From NCBI RefSeq assembly GCF_000375545.1, contig NZ_AQXF01000006.1, forward strand, positions 62,001 to 126,000: a stretch of DNA of 64,000 nt, given 5' to 3'. The notes beneath the pieces were generated by a model. It had not been told where the DNA came from and made no database searches. It worked only from the letters and a program-made list of their open reading frames with translations. Positions 42,255 to 51,999 of this stretch are shown in pieces (positions within the stretch are counted from its first letter, which is position 1; each line of letters opens with the position of its first letter). Origin of the DNA: Kordiimonas gwangyangensis DSM 19435 = JCM 12864 (GTDB lineage: Bacteria; Pseudomonadota; Alphaproteobacteria; Sphingomonadales; Kordiimonadaceae). The position numbers were made by a program, and so were the translations under genes.

Positions 42255-43130
42255 ATGACCGATGCGCAAGCGAATAAGGACCTGATTGCGGCAATTAACC
42301 GCCTGTCGGCGGCCCTTGAGGCGCAGGCAAACGCCGCTGAAGCGCCAACTGCCGCGCTTGCTGACGCAGATGCCTATGTCTATGACGCTGAAAGCGGCAT
42401 CTTGCGCGCGGTAGCCCGCGTGGCGGTCCCCAAGCTTGATCTCCTCAAGGGCATCGACCGGTCGAAACGCACACTCCTAGATAACACGCGGCGCTTTGCC
42501 GCTGGCGCATCGGCCAACAATGCACTGCTGTGGGGGGCACGCGGCATGGGTAAATCCACGCTCATCAAGGCTGTGCATGCGGCTGTTGTCGCAGAAAGCA
42601 AAGGCACACCGCCGGTACTAGTGGAAATCCACCGCGAGGATATTGCCGCCCTGCCCGGCCTCCTTCGCGACCTCAGACAAAGTGAGCGCAACGTCATCGT
42701 TTTCTGCGACGATCTTTCGTTCGACAACCCTGATCAGGACTTCAAAGCCCTTAAATCAGTTCTTGAGGGCGGCCTTGAAGGTAGACCGGAGAACGTGATT
42801 TTTTACGCCACCTCAAACCGCCGCCATCTGCTGCCACGCACCATGATGGACCAGGAGAGCGCTACGGGCATTCACCCGAACGAATCGATGGACGAAACCA
42901 TCGCGCTTTCGGACCGCTTTGGCCTGTGGCTTGGCTTCCACCCGTGCGACCAGTCGGAGTATCTATCGATGGTTGAGGGCTACCTGGCTTCGTTCGAACT
43001 CAAGGGCAATATTGACTGGCGGCCAGCAGCGCTTGAATGGGCGAAAACCCGCGGCAACCGGTCTGGCCGGACAGCGTGGCAATTTGTAGTGAATGTGGCG
43101 GGTGAACTGGGGAAACGTGTGCGCTTCTAG
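42255..43130 (+). CDS. DUF815-family AAA+ ATPase
   Basis: A 291-residue AAA+ type protein with Walker A GARGMGKST at 94-102, Walker B VIVFCDDLSF near 146-155, a sensor-1-like YATSNRRHLLPR and a late arginine-rich segment (RGNRSGRTAWQF). DUF815 proteins are ATPases of unclear role. GGAAGGGATGC lies before the start ATG. It is the only plus-strand gene between 31 and 55 kb and overlaps the nlpD stop by four bases tail to tail. Confidence 0.87.
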   Translation: MTDAQANKDLIAAINRLSAALEAQANAAEAPTAALADADAYVYDAESGILRAVARVAVPKLDLLKGIDRSKRTLLDNTRRFAAGASANNALLWGARGMGKSTLIKAVHAAVVAESKGTPPVLVEIHREDIAALPGLLRDLRQSERNVIVFCDDLSFDNPDQDFKALKSVLEGGLEGRPENVIFYATSNRRHLLPRTMMDQESATGIHPNESMDETIALSDRFGLWLGFHPCDQSEYLSMVEGYLASFELKGNIDWRPAALEWAKTRGNRSGRTAWQFVVNVAGELGKRVRF

Positions 43131-44170
43131 TTCCCGGCGTTTGCCTGCATGCGGCTCAGGTAGCGGAGCGGATCAAGCGCCTGCCTGCCTTTCCTGATTT
43201 CAAAGTGAAGCTGCGGTTCGGAAACACCGCCTGTATTGCCGACCCGCGCGATGACCTGCCCCTTGGAGACCTGATCCCCCTGCCGCACCAGCAGGCGTTC
43301 ATTGTGCGCATAGGCCGTAATCCAGCCGCCCGAGTGTTTGACGAGCAACAGGTTGCCATATCCCTGCAAGGCGTTGGAGGCATAAACCACAACGCCCGCC
43401 TCGGATGCCTTCACCGGCGTCCCTTGCCGCGCGATGATGTTGATGCCGTCGTTATGCAGACCGTCCTGCTTTGGACCGAAGCGCGAAGCCACGCGACCGG
43501 CCACCGGCCAGTCAAATCCGCTTGAAGACCGTGGCGGCGGCGTGGTGCTTGGCACCGTGCGCCCCACAGTCTGGGTTGGCTGCACAATGCGCGGGCTTAC
43601 GCTTGCGGTTTGCGTCGCACCGCCGCTCGCGCCGCCCGGAAGGCGCAGCTTTTGCCCAACTGCCAGCGTATAGGGCGGCCTGACGTTATTCTCCCGCATC
43701 AAGGCGGAAACCGTCACTCCGTAACGGCGGGAGATGCTGTAGCCAGTCTCGCCTTTCGCCACCACATGCACCTGCCCGCTTGGCACCTTGAGCCGCTGCC
43801 CGACGGCCAGCGTGTATGGCGCGCGCAGGCGATTGGTGGAAACAAGGTCGCGCACCGGCACATCATAGCGTCGGGAGATGGCATAGAGCGTTTCGCCCTT
43901 GCGCACGATATGGTCGCCACCCGAACTGCCAGCCACAGGCGTGGCCACAACTTGGCGCGAGCTGCTCGAAGCGTAACGAACCGGTGGTGTCGGTTTGGTA
44001 CGCGGCAAAGGGATCGGATCGGGTGCATTACGCACAAAACTGACGGCAGGAATGTCCGCCGGGGCAACATAGTAGCCTCCCGTCGAACAGGCTGAAAGCA
44101 AGAGCACAAGCCCTGCGCCCAAGCTAAAGCGTGGGGATTTCTGCGCCAATTTTGTTCCTCCGCCCGTCAT
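43127..44170 (-). CDS. nlpD: NlpD-like LysM/LytM lipoprotein
   Basis: Envelope lipoprotein that activates cell-wall amidases during division. The 347-residue protein has a lipobox LSAC (Cys28), two LysM domains (about 87-130 and 134-178) that bind peptidoglycan, and a C-terminal LytM domain (219-335). The LytM site looks inactive: the HxxxxD zinc pair is H239 with N244 in place of Asp, and the usual HxH is QLH at 320-322. Degenerate LytM plus location right after surE identifies NlpD. The ATG at 44170 has a poor ribosome site; a TTG at 44206 is the alternative. Confidence 0.88.
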   Translation of the reverse strand: MTGGGTKLAQKSPRFSLGAGLVLLLSACSTGGYYVAPADIPAVSFVRNAPDPIPLPRTKPTPPVRYASSSSRQVVATPVAGSSGGDHIVRKGETLYAISRRYDVPVRDLVSTNRLRAPYTLAVGQRLKVPSGQVHVVAKGETGYSISRRYGVTVSALMRENNVRPPYTLAVGQKLRLPGGASGGATQTASVSPRIVQPTQTVGRTVPSTTPPPRSSSGFDWPVAGRVASRFGPKQDGLHNDGINIIARQGTPVKASEAGVVVYASNALQGYGNLLLVKHSGGWITAYAHNERLLVRQGDQVSKGQVIARVGNTGGVSEPQLHFEIRKGRQALDPLRYLSRMQANAGN

Positions 44171-44236
44171 GCCCCAAAAGATAGCGGCATGGTTCCCTGT
44201 CGGCAACTGGTGAGTTGTGACTTTGTAACGCGAAAG

Positions 44237-45019
44237 CTAAAGCTCGCAGTCCACCTTGCCGAGCATCGTGCGTCGTGTTTCGTGGTGGGTGAGGTCAAGG
44301 TGCAGCGGGGTCACGGAGATATAATTCTCGCGCACGGCCTTGAGGTCCGTCTCGTGGCCCGGCACGCCCACTTCACGGCCAAGGCCGAACCAGTAGTAGG
44401 TGAAGCCCCGCGGGTCGACCCGTTCCTCGATGTTGGTCCCGGTGAGCTCGCGGAGCCCCTGTTCGGTCACCTTGACGCCTTTGACCTCTTCCGCCGGAAT
44501 AGCGGGGAAGTTCACGTTCATGAGCACGTTTGCGGGCCAACCGGTCTCGATCAACCGCTTAATAACCATTGGCCCGTGGGTCTCAGCGTTATCCCAGCAG
44601 GTTTTAGTGTTTGGCCGTGTGCACTGGCTGAGCGCAATAGATGGCACGCCAGCAAGCTGGCCTTCCATGGCAACGGAAACCGTGCCCGAATAGGTCACGT
44701 CTTCCGCCATGTTGCCGCCCCGGTTCACACCGGAGAGGATCAGCGTAGGCTTATGATCCTTCATGATCTTGTTGATGGCCATCATCACGCAGTCGGTCGG
44801 AGTACCAGACACCGCCCAGCGTTTTTCACCAAGCTGGCGTAGCCTGAGGATGCGCGACAGCGTCAGCGAATGACCGGCGCCCGACTGTTCTTCCTCGGGC
44901 GCCACGACCCACACATCGTCGCTGAACTGCCGTGCAATGCGCTCCAGCACTTCAAGGCCGGGCGCATTGATACCGTCATCGTTCGATACGAGGATACGGG
45001 CGGTTGAGATAGCTGTCAT
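44237..45019 (-). CDS. surE: 5'/3'-nucleotidase SurE
   Basis: Survival protein SurE, a metal-dependent nucleoside monophosphate phosphatase. The 260-residue protein starts with the metal motif ILVSNDDGINAPGLEVL and has GAGHSLTL, SGTPTDCVMMAI and LSGVNRGGNMAEDVTYSGTV. It follows serS by 23 bp. The pcm gene often found between surE and nlpD is missing. Confidence 0.96.
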   Translation of the reverse strand: MTAISTARILVSNDDGINAPGLEVLERIARQFSDDVWVVAPEEEQSGAGHSLTLSRILRLRQLGEKRWAVSGTPTDCVMMAINKIMKDHKPTLILSGVNRGGNMAEDVTYSGTVSVAMEGQLAGVPSIALSQCTRPNTKTCWDNAETHGPMVIKRLIETGWPANVLMNVNFPAIPAEEVKGVKVTEQGLRELTGTNIEERVDPRGFTYYWFGLGREVGVPGHETDLKAVRENYISVTPLHLDLTHHETRRTMLGKVDCEL

Positions 45020-45042
45020 AAGTCTCGCCTTCTGCTTGTCGT

Positions 45043-46320
45043 TCAGGCGGAAATGACCTCAAGACCGCCCATATAGGGTTTCAGCACTTCTGGCACGCGG
45101 ATGGTACCGTCAGCCTGCTGGTAGTTTTCCACCACTGCAATCAGTGTACGGCCAATCGCGAGGCCGGACCCATTGAGGGTATGAACAAATTTTGTCTGTT
45201 TTTCGCCTTTCGGGCGGCAGCGCATTTTCATGCGGCGCGCCTGGAAGTCGCCACAAGTCGAACAGGAGGAGATTTCGCGGTAGCGGCCCTGCCCCGGTAG
45301 CCATACCTCAATGTCGTAGGTGCGACGCGCGCCGAAGCCGATATCGCCGGTACACAGCTTGACAGTACGGAACGGCAGTTCAAGGCGCTTCAGCACTTCT
45401 TCCGCGCACGCAGTCATGCGCTCAAGCTCTTCGTCCGATTTGTCTTCGGTGGTGACAGTGACCATCTCCACCTTCTCGAACTGGTGCTGGCGGATCATGC
45501 CGCGCGTATCGCGGCCAGCCGAGCCAGCTTCTGCCCGGAAACACTGGCTGTGCGCGGTAAAACGCAGCGGCAGTGTTTCCTCGTCGAGTATTTCACCCGA
45601 ATGCAGGTTCGTGAGCGTCACTTCCGATGTCGGGATCAGCCAGTGCTCAGTTGTCGTTTTGAACGCATCTTCGCCAAACTTCGGTAGTTGGCCAGTGCCC
45701 AGAAGGGCAGTATCACGCACCATGGCAGGCGTGATGACTTCAGTGTAGCCGTGCTCGCTCGTGTGCAGGTCCAGCATGAACTGACCAAGCGCACGGTGCA
45801 GGCGCGCCATACCAGCCGAGAGCACCACAAAACGCGCGCCTGACAGCTTGGCCGCGCGCTCAAAATCCATCATACCAAGGCTTTCGCCCAGGTCGAAGTG
45901 TTCCTTGGGCGCAAAATCGAAACTTGCCGGTGTACCCCAGGTGCGCACTTCAATGTTGTCATCTTCGCTCGCCCCGTCCGGTACATCGTCATAGACCATG
46001 TTCGGCAGGCTCATGAGAAGGGTGTTCAGGGTTTCGCCAACCTGACGTTCTTCCTCTTCAAGTTCCGCGAGGCGGGACTTGAGACCAGCGACCTCATCCA
46101 TCAGCGCCTGCGCTTCTTCCTCGTTGCCCTGACCCTTGGCGCGGCCAATCAGCTTGGAGGCCTCATTGCGGCGCGCTTGCGCGCCCTGCGCTTCGGTCAG
46201 CAGCGCGCGGTGCTTCTCGTCAAGCGCCAGAATGTCGCTCGCGCGGGCGTCTTCACCACGACGGGCAAGTGCCGCGTCAAAAGCTTCAGGGTTTTCGCGG
46301 ATGAATTTCAGGTCAAACAT
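45043..46320 (-). CDS. serS: Seryl-tRNA synthetase
   Basis: Class II aminoacyl-tRNA synthetase charging tRNA-Ser. The 425-residue protein has an N-terminal coiled-coil tRNA arm (about 30-105) and the class II catalytic domain: motif 2 near [22 protein letters not shown] and motif 3 near [19 protein letters not shown] (split here by position about 385-405). Lies between tatC (23 bp) and surE (23 bp). Confidence 0.96.
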   Translation of the reverse strand: MFDLKFIRENPEAFDAALARRGEDARASDILALDEKHRALLTEAQGAQARRNEASKLIGRAKGQGNEEEAQALMDEVAGLKSRLAELEEEERQVGETLNTLLMSLPNMVYDDVPDGASEDDNIEVRTWGTPASFDFAPKEHFDLGESLGMMDFERAAKLSGARFVVLSAGMARLHRALGQFMLDLHTSEHGYTEVITPAMVRDTALLGTGQLPKFGEDAFKTTTEHWLIPTSEVTLTNLHSGEILDEETLPLRFTAHSQCFRAEAGSAGRDTRGMIRQHQFEKVEMVTVTTEDKSDEELERMTACAEEVLKRLELPFRTVKLCTGDIGFGARRTYDIEVWLPGQGRYREISSCSTCGDFQARRMKMRCRPKGEKQTKFVHTLNGSGLAIGRTLIAVVENYQQADGTIRVPEVLKPYMGGLEVISA

Positions 46321-46343
46321 AGGACTTCTCGGTTTAAATTCGG

Positions 46344-47177
46344 CTAGCTGTCGCTGCCCTCTTCCGAGGCTGCGGCTTCAGCTTTTTTGCGTTCTGTCGC
46401 GGCGATCAGCAGGATGGAAATCTCATACAGGAGCAGTATGGGAATGCCAAGGGCGATCTGGCTGATAGGGTCCGGCGGCGTAAGGAACGCGGCCACCAGA
46501 AAAGTGCCCACCACCATATAGCGGCGTTTTGCCCGCAGCCCCTCTGCGGTCACGATACCCACACGGCCCATAAGCGTAAGCGCGACAGGCAGCAGGAAGG
46601 CACAGCCAAAGCCAAAGATCATCTGCATCACAAGCGAGAGATATTCACTCACCCGCGCTTCGGCAGTAATCGCAATCGCGCCGTCACCACCTGCTTGTTC
46701 AAAACTCAGAAGGAACTGCCATGCCCAAGGGATCACGAGGAAATAAGCAAGGCATGCGCCCATAGCAAACAGGATGGGCGTTGCCGCAAGGAAAGGCAGG
46801 AAAGCTTTCTTCTCGTCCCGGTACAGGCCGGGCGCGACAAATTTCCAGATCTGCGTGGCCAAAAGCGGAAAGGTCACGATGAAGGCGGCATAAAGCGCGA
46901 CCTTCAGATTGACCGCAAAACCTTCCATCAGGCCCGTGAAGATCATGCGGGCGTGTTCCTTGTCACCCTGCGCCTGCATATAGGGCTTGGCCAGGATCTG
47001 AAACAGTTCGGACGAGAAATAGAGCCCGACACCAAAGGCGACACCCATGCCGATCAGCACCTTGATGATGCGGGAGCGAAGTTCGTTCAGATGATCGAGA
47101 AGCGGCGCGCGGCTCGCGTCAACTTCGTCTTCCTCGTCCGTGATGTCCGGCTTGGCGATATCATGCGGGGTCATCAT
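46344..47177 (-). CDS. tatC: Twin-arginine translocase subunit TatC
   Basis: Six-helix inner-membrane receptor for twin-arginine signal peptides. The 277-residue protein has the N-terminal motif [18 protein letters not shown], the conserved [14 protein letters not shown] segment and the [20 protein letters not shown] helix region. A charged 30-residue N-terminal and a Glu/Lys-rich C-terminal tail flank the core. Start codons overlap the tatB stop (ATGATGA), so tatB and tatC are coupled. Confidence 0.95.
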   Translation of the reverse strand: MMTPHDIAKPDITDEEDEVDASRAPLLDHLNELRSRIIKVLIGMGVAFGVGLYFSSELFQILAKPYMQAQGDKEHARMIFTGLMEGFAVNLKVALYAAFIVTFPLLATQIWKFVAPGLYRDEKKAFLPFLAATPILFAMGACLAYFLVIPWAWQFLLSFEQAGGDGAIAITAEARVSEYLSLVMQMIFGFGCAFLLPVALTLMGRVGIVTAEGLRAKRRYMVVGTFLVAAFLTPPDPISQIALGIPILLLYEISILLIAATERKKAEAAASEEGSDS

Positions 47178-47587
47178 CGAATGTCTGCCCCCTCAGGCTT
47201 TTTCTTCTTGATGATCTTGTCACCGTCATTCGGCTTGTCGCCAGTTTTCGCCTCGGGCTCCGTGTCCGCATCCTTGTTCACGCGGTCCTTGGCCATCGCG
47301 GCAGCTTCCTCAGCCTCGCGGTTCTTCATGATATGGTCCGTGATTTCCTCCGGGCTCATGCCCGGGCGGAGGCCTTCCTCTTTCTTGAGATCGCGGAACG
47401 GGTCTGTCTCGCGTTCAACTTCCGTCGCCAGCTGGTCAAGCCCTTGCCGGAATTCGGAGGACAGCTCACGAACGCGCTTCATAAGCCCACCTGCCGTGCG
47501 CAAAAGACGCGGCAGTTCTTTCGGGCCAACGACGACAAGCGCCAGCACCGCGACTATGAAGATTTCCATCGCACCGATATCAAACAT
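47174..47587 (-). CDS. tatB: Twin-arginine translocase subunit TatB
   Basis: Single-helix TatB protein that passes substrates from TatC to TatA. The 137-residue protein has the membrane helix [20 protein letters not shown] at 7-26 with the hallmark GPKELP hinge, an amphipathic helix and a charged, Lys/Asp-rich tail. It lies 39 bp after tatA and overlaps tatC by four bases. Confidence 0.94.
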   Translation of the reverse strand: MFDIGAMEIFIVAVLALVVVGPKELPRLLRTAGGLMKRVRELSSEFRQGLDQLATEVERETDPFRDLKKEEGLRPGMSPEEITDHIMKNREAEEAAAMAKDRVNKDADTEPEAKTGDKPNDGDKIIKKKKPEGADIR

Positions 47588-47626
47588 GTACTGAGGCTCC
47601 CGAGCCCAAAGGGGTGAACCGAGGCG

Positions 47627-47872
47627 TTACGCGTCGGTTTTTTCTTTTTGGGTTTCGGAGGATTTCACAACTTCGCCGTCAATGGTCTTCTGGCTTTCGA
47701 CCGCCTTCGGCGTTTCTTTTTCTTCAGGCGATTCCATGCCTTCCTTGAGGCCTTTACGGAAGCTCGTGATGCCCTGAGCGATATCGCCCATCAGGCCCGA
47801 GATTTTGCCGCGACCAAAAAGCAGCACGATAAGCAGCACAACAAGTGCAATCTGTAGCCAACCCGGAAACAT
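47627..47872 (-). CDS. tatA: Twin-arginine translocase pore subunit TatA
   Basis: The 81-residue TatA forms the Tat pore. It has one N-terminal helix ([16 protein letters not shown] at 5-20), the hinge [12 protein letters not shown], an amphipathic helix and a charged tail. It follows scpB by 73 bp and starts the tatABC unit. Confidence 0.95.
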   Translation of the reverse strand: MFPGWLQIALVVLLIVLLFGRGKISGLMGDIAQGITSFRKGLKEGMESPEEKETPKAVESQKTIDGEVVKSSETQKEKTDA

Positions 47873-47945
47873 ATTTTTTCTCCCTCTCCCGGCAGTCCCA
47901 CCGGTTTGTCATACTATCTGGCAACGCGAGCGCCTTTTCACAAGG

Positions 47946-48677
47946 TCAGGCTTCCGCTTGCTCCTCGCTATCGACCCTTGCGCTACGTGCAGCTTCCGCC
48001 GCCTCGCGCTCGGACCGGGCAATTGCCTCTTCAAGATCAATCTGGCCCTCGGCTTCCGCGATGGCTTTCGCGGGGTCGGGCATGCCACCAAGCTTGTCGA
48101 GCGCTACATCAACGCTGTCCAAGAGCCCGGCGGCCTTGAGTTCCTGCACACCCGGCAGATCTTTAATCGTCTCAATACCAAAATGCACCAGAAAATCTTC
48201 GGTGGTGCCATATGTCACAGGACGGCCCGGTGTCCGCTTGCGGCCCATCATCCGGGCCCAGCCCGCTTCCATCAGCACATCAAGTGTGCCCTTCGAGATG
48301 GAAACACCGCGGATTTCTTCAATCTCGGCACGGGTTACTGGCTGATGGTAGGCGATAATGGCCATGGTTTCCACCGCAGCGCGGGAAAGCTTGCGCGGCT
48401 CATCCACTTCACGGCGTAGAAGAAACGCGAGATCCTCAGCCGTGCGGAACATATATTTGCCCGCAACCATCACAAGGTTCACGCCCGCGGTCGCATAGCT
48501 TTCACGGAGCGCTTCAATATGTGACAGCACGTCCACACCCTCGCCCACCCGCTCGGCAATCTCCTCAACACTCAGCGGGTTTTCGCTCGCGAACAGAATA
48601 GCCTCCACCATGCGGCGGTGCTGCGCGCTCGTTTCCGGGCTTACCTCTCTCAGGTCTTCTTCATTACTCGTCAGCAT
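47946..48677 (-). CDS. scpB: Segregation and condensation protein ScpB
   Basis: Winged-helix kleisin partner of the Smc-ScpAB condensin that helps separate sister chromosomes. The 243-residue protein has RRMVEAILFASENPLSVEEI at the N-terminus and AVETMAIIAYHQPVTRAEIE with EIRGVSISKGTLDVL in the second winged helix. It has an acidic/Ala-rich C-terminal tail longer than in Bacillus. Five bases separate it from scpA. Confidence 0.94.
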   Translation of the reverse strand: MLTSNEEDLREVSPETSAQHRRMVEAILFASENPLSVEEIAERVGEGVDVLSHIEALRESYATAGVNLVMVAGKYMFRTAEDLAFLLRREVDEPRKLSRAAVETMAIIAYHQPVTRAEIEEIRGVSISKGTLDVLMEAGWARMMGRKRTPGRPVTYGTTEDFLVHFGIETIKDLPGVQELKAAGLLDSVDVALDKLGGMPDPAKAIAEAEGQIDLEEAIARSEREAAEAARSARVDSEEQAEA

Positions 48678-48682
48678 CAGTA

Positions 48683-49498
48683 TCAGTCATTCTTGTTGTC
48701 GTTGGTGGCGCGCGCATCGTCCTCAATGCGCTGGCGCAGATATATCGGTCCAAAGGTTTCCATTTGTCTCAGGTCCGCCTGCCCTGCCTTGGCAAGTTCA
48801 AGCGAGGCGGCAAACATGCTTGCAAGCGCGGAGCGCCGCAGCCGGTCATCTTTCAGGTTGTTCGGCAGGAAGGTAGAGAGCGTCGCCCATGTAAACGTAT
48901 CGCCGATCAGGCCGGATAGCCGTTCAATGGCGTCCTCAAGGGCATAAACCGGGCGGCGTTCAATACGGATTTCAGTGATGGAATGCCGCTGCCGGTTATC
49001 GGCATAAGCGCGCAACAGCTCATAGAGCGTCACATCATAGGAACCGTTCTTCAAAAGCTTCAAGCCTTCCGGCGCACCACGGCGGAACACGTCGCGGCCC
49101 ATACGGTCCCGCGCCATCAGGCGGGCACCAGCCTCGCGCATTGCTTCAAGGCGTTGCAGGCGCAGTTGCAGACGGAAGGCCAGCTCTTCAGCAGACGGTT
49201 CCTCGTCGTCATCTTCCTTGGGCAGCAGCAGACGGGACTTGAGGTAGGCAAGCCACGCCGCCATCACAAGGTAATCCGCCGCCAGTTCAAGCTTCAGTTC
49301 CTTTGCGGCGGTCACGAAGCGCAAGAACTGCTCGACAAGTTCAAGGATCGAAATCTGGGTGAGGTCAACCTTCTGGGCGCGCGCGAGCGTGAGCAGCACA
49401 TCAAGCGGCCCTTCAAAGCCGTCCATATGCAGCACAAGCTGGTCCGGGTCATCTGTGCCCGGCTTTACACCCTGAATGTCTTCCTCAAATTCCATCAT
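48683..49498 (-). CDS. scpA: Segregation and condensation protein ScpA
   Basis: Kleisin subunit that bridges Smc heads. The 271-residue protein has the N-terminal signature FEGPLDVLLTLARAQKVDL, LAADYLVMAAWLAYLKSRLL and a C-terminal winged-helix part. Its start (ATG 49498 or 49495) overlaps the stop of the site-2 protease gene by four bases, which indicates coupled translation. Confidence 0.94.
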   Translation of the reverse strand: MMEFEEDIQGVKPGTDDPDQLVLHMDGFEGPLDVLLTLARAQKVDLTQISILELVEQFLRFVTAAKELKLELAADYLVMAAWLAYLKSRLLLPKEDDDEEPSAEELAFRLQLRLQRLEAMREAGARLMARDRMGRDVFRRGAPEGLKLLKNGSYDVTLYELLRAYADNRQRHSITEIRIERRPVYALEDAIERLSGLIGDTFTWATLSTFLPNNLKDDRLRRSALASMFAASLELAKAGQADLRQMETFGPIYLRQRIEDDARATNDNKND

Positions 49499-50145
49499 AT
49501 CGGCACGCCAACCATGTTCACCACCAGATCCGTCATGAACAGGGTCGGTACAAGGATAATATTCTTCGCAAGGAGAATAATACCCATGAGGATGAAAAAT
49601 CCATAGGGCGCAATGGACCGATAGCTTTTCGCGGCCTCGTAGGGCAGCAATTGCTCCACGATGCCACCACCATCAAGCGGCGGGATCGGTAGCAGGTTGA
49701 ACACCATGAACAGGCAGTTCATGAAGATGCCGTAGTACATGGTGTTCGTGATCCAGTCGTTACCACCTGCGCCAAACGCGATAGAAAAGCGCAGCACATA
49801 GGCACAGAAAATGGCAACGATAAGGTTCCCCATTGGCCCCGCAAGCGCCACGATGATCATATCCCGGCGCATCTTCTTGAAGTAGCGCGGCTGTATCATC
49901 ACCGGTTTGGCATACCCAATCAGGAACGGCAGGCTTGCCATCACCGCCACCAGCGGGATGACGACCGTGCCAAGGGGGTCAATATGCACCAAGGGGTTCA
50001 GCGACAGACGGCCCTGCGACTTTGCCGTATTATCCCCAAGCGCATTGGCGGCATAGGCGTGCCCTGCCTCATGCAAGGTCACCGCCAGAAGGAACGGCAA
50101 TGCCATGATGCTGAGAAGGTAGATTTTGTCGGCCAGGATTTCCAA
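49495..50145 (-). CDS. Site-2-protease-family membrane metallopeptidase (M50)
   Basis: A 216-residue intramembrane zinc protease of the compact M50 type. HEAGH at 25-29 within the first hydrophobic region and NLLPIPPLDGGG near 145 provide the zinc ligands and third Asp. Five to six membrane segments are visible. Such proteins lie between nagZ and scpA in many proteobacteria; their substrate is unknown. No PDZ domain is present, unlike RseP. Confidence 0.88.
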   Translation of the reverse strand: MEILADKIYLLSIMALPFLLAVTLHEAGHAYAANALGDNTAKSQGRLSLNPLVHIDPLGTVVIPLVAVMASLPFLIGYAKPVMIQPRYFKKMRRDMIIVALAGPMGNLIVAIFCAYVLRFSIAFGAGGNDWITNTMYYGIFMNCLFMVFNLLPIPPLDGGGIVEQLLPYEAAKSYRSIAPYGFFILMGIILLAKNIILVPTLFMTDLVVNMVGVPI

Positions 50146-50163
50146 AAGCCGGTTCCTTTACTC

Positions 50164-51171
50164 TTAAAACTTTTCCATCAGGGCTTCATAGCGTGCGCGC
50201 AAATCTGCGCGGTCGGCCACAGGCGCCTGGTCGGCCTCAGATATGAGGGACGCGATACGTTTCTCAAGCTTTCCTGAGATAGGATGCGCCGCCGCTGCGA
50301 TGATCTGCATCTCGTCCATATTGCCGTTGCAATGAAGCACGAGATCACACCCCGCAGAGAAAGCCCCCTGTGTACGCTCGGTAAAGTCGCCCGACAGAGC
50401 TTTCATCGACAGGTCGTCTGACATCAGGATGCCCGTAAAGCCCATTTTCATGCGGATGATACGCCCGATCACAACGCGCGACAGGGTCGCCGGGCGCTTG
50501 GGGTCAATATCGCTATAGGTGATGTGTGCCGTCATACCGAAGGCGGCGTCATGCAGCGCGCGGAAGGGAATGAAGTCCGTCTTGTCTAGTTCCCCCAAGG
50601 GCGTGTCCACAACCGGCAGCGCGAGATGGCTATCAACCGACGCACGGCCATGGCCCGGCATGTGTTTGATAACTGGCAGCACACCACCGTCCATCAGCGC
50701 ATCCACAACGATACGGCCAAAAGCGGCCACAAGGTCAGGATCGCGCGAGAACGCACGGTCGCCCACAATGGGGTCAGCGTCATCACGCATCACATCAAGG
50801 ACTGGCAGGCAGTCCACATTAATGCCCACACGGCGCAGGTCATCCGCAATCAGGCGGCAATTGAGGCGAAGTGCGCTTGCCGCCAACGTCGGGTCTTTTT
50901 GCGCCATATTGCCAAATGTGGCCATGGGCGGGTATTTGCGCCAGTGCGGTTCGCTCATGCGCTGCACACGGCCGCCTTCCTGATCAATCAGGATTGGCAC
51001 CTTGTGCCGGCCAACGCTTTTCTTGAGGTCGCTCACCAGCGCACGGATCTGGTCTGGGCTTTCGCAGTTGCGCTTGAAAAGGATGAAACCCGCAGGTTTC
51101 ACCCGTTCAAAGAATGTACGCTCTTCTTTGGTGAGCGTGGTGCCGGAGCAGCCGAAAATAGCAGGGATCAT
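50164..51171 (-). CDS. nagZ: Beta-N-acetylhexosaminidase NagZ
   Basis: Cytoplasmic family 3 glycosidase that removes N-acetylglucosamine from anhydromuropeptides during cell-wall recycling, and so influences beta-lactamase signals in some species. The 335-residue protein has the KHMPGHGRASVDSH motif holding the catalytic His/Asp and ILMSDDLSMKAL with the nucleophile Asp. ATG 51171 is chosen since the family begins close to IFGCSG. It lies 11 bp after the SPOR gene. Confidence 0.94.
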   Translation of the reverse strand: MIPAIFGCSGTTLTKEERTFFERVKPAGFILFKRNCESPDQIRALVSDLKKSVGRHKVPILIDQEGGRVQRMSEPHWRKYPPMATFGNMAQKDPTLAASALRLNCRLIADDLRRVGINVDCLPVLDVMRDDADPIVGDRAFSRDPDLVAAFGRIVVDALMDGGVLPVIKHMPGHGRASVDSHLALPVVDTPLGELDKTDFIPFRALHDAAFGMTAHITYSDIDPKRPATLSRVVIGRIIRMKMGFTGILMSDDLSMKALSGDFTERTQGAFSAGCDLVLHCNGNMDEMQIIAAAAHPISGKLEKRIASLISEADQAPVADRADLRARYEALMEKF

Positions 51172-51182
51172 TGCAGGCGCCC

Positions 51183-51998
51183 TCAAGGGTTCGGGTTCAC
51201 AACGATACAGGCTTGCTGCTGGGCACGTAGGCCAAGGCAAACCTCATCAGCTGCGGCGCGGGTAGAAAGCGTTCCTACCCGGAGGCGGTAAAGCGTGCGG
51301 CCACCGCTTTGCACAGCTTCATAAGTCGGCGTCAGGCCAGAGAGGAAATTGCCGTATTTGCCGCGCACGGTGCGCCAGGCTTTTTCAGCGGACTCCTCTG
51401 AGCCATAGGCACCAAGCTGCACGTGATAGCCTTTGCTGGTCGTTGCCGTCTTGGCAGGCGCTGGCTTGCTTTCAGTCTTTGGCTCCACTTTCGCCGGTGC
51501 AGGCGCTGCCTTTTGCTCTTCGACTTTTACTTCCTGCTTAGCTGCTGGCTCTGTCACTTCCGCGGCGATATCGCCAATGGGGTCGTCGGATGCTGGCTCC
51601 TCCTCAACCGGGAGGTTTTCCACCGGCTCCTCAGGTTCCGGGCCAAGCGCCACATCGCCAGAAGGAGTGGTGTCACCGCTCGCGCGCTCAAACACCTGTT
51701 TGTCCTGATAGGGCACATCCATACCGCCGGGATCAGCCGGCTTCTCACGAATGGGGCTGGTGTCCGCCGTGATATGACGCGGCGCCTCACCGGCGCTACC
51801 GTCATAAAGTGCAACAATAACCGCGACAAACAGCGCAACAACCGTGACGGCGACACCTGCCATGATCCAGATTTTTTTGCCCGCGAACATGCCGCCTTCC
51901 GGCGCTTCATCTTCCGGCACAGGCTGGAGCCATGGCGGAATATCGCGCTCTGCGCTCAGGCGGTCCTGGTTGTTTGCTGAATTTCTGTCATCGCTCAT
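51183..51998 (-). CDS. SPOR-domain inner-membrane protein
   Basis: A 271-residue bitopic protein: cytoplasmic N-terminus, one membrane helix at about 42-65, a low-complexity Pro/Glu/Lys linker in the periplasm and a C-terminal SPOR domain (about 195-271: YHVQLGAYGSEESAEKAW, then LYRLRVGTLSTRAAADEV). SPOR domains bind denuded glycan strands at the division site. It starts one base after the argS stop, a conserved alphaproteobacterial arrangement. Confidence 0.92.
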   Translation of the reverse strand: MSDDRNSANNQDRLSAERDIPPWLQPVPEDEAPEGGMFAGKKIWIMAGVAVTVVALFVAVIVALYDGSAGEAPRHITADTSPIREKPADPGGMDVPYQDKQVFERASGDTTPSGDVALGPEPEEPVENLPVEEEPASDDPIGDIAAEVTEPAAKQEVKVEEQKAAPAPAKVEPKTESKPAPAKTATTSKGYHVQLGAYGSEESAEKAWRTVRGKYGNFLSGLTPTYEAVQSGGRTLYRLRVGTLSTRAAADEVCLGLRAQQQACIVVNPNP

Positions 51999-51999
51999 G

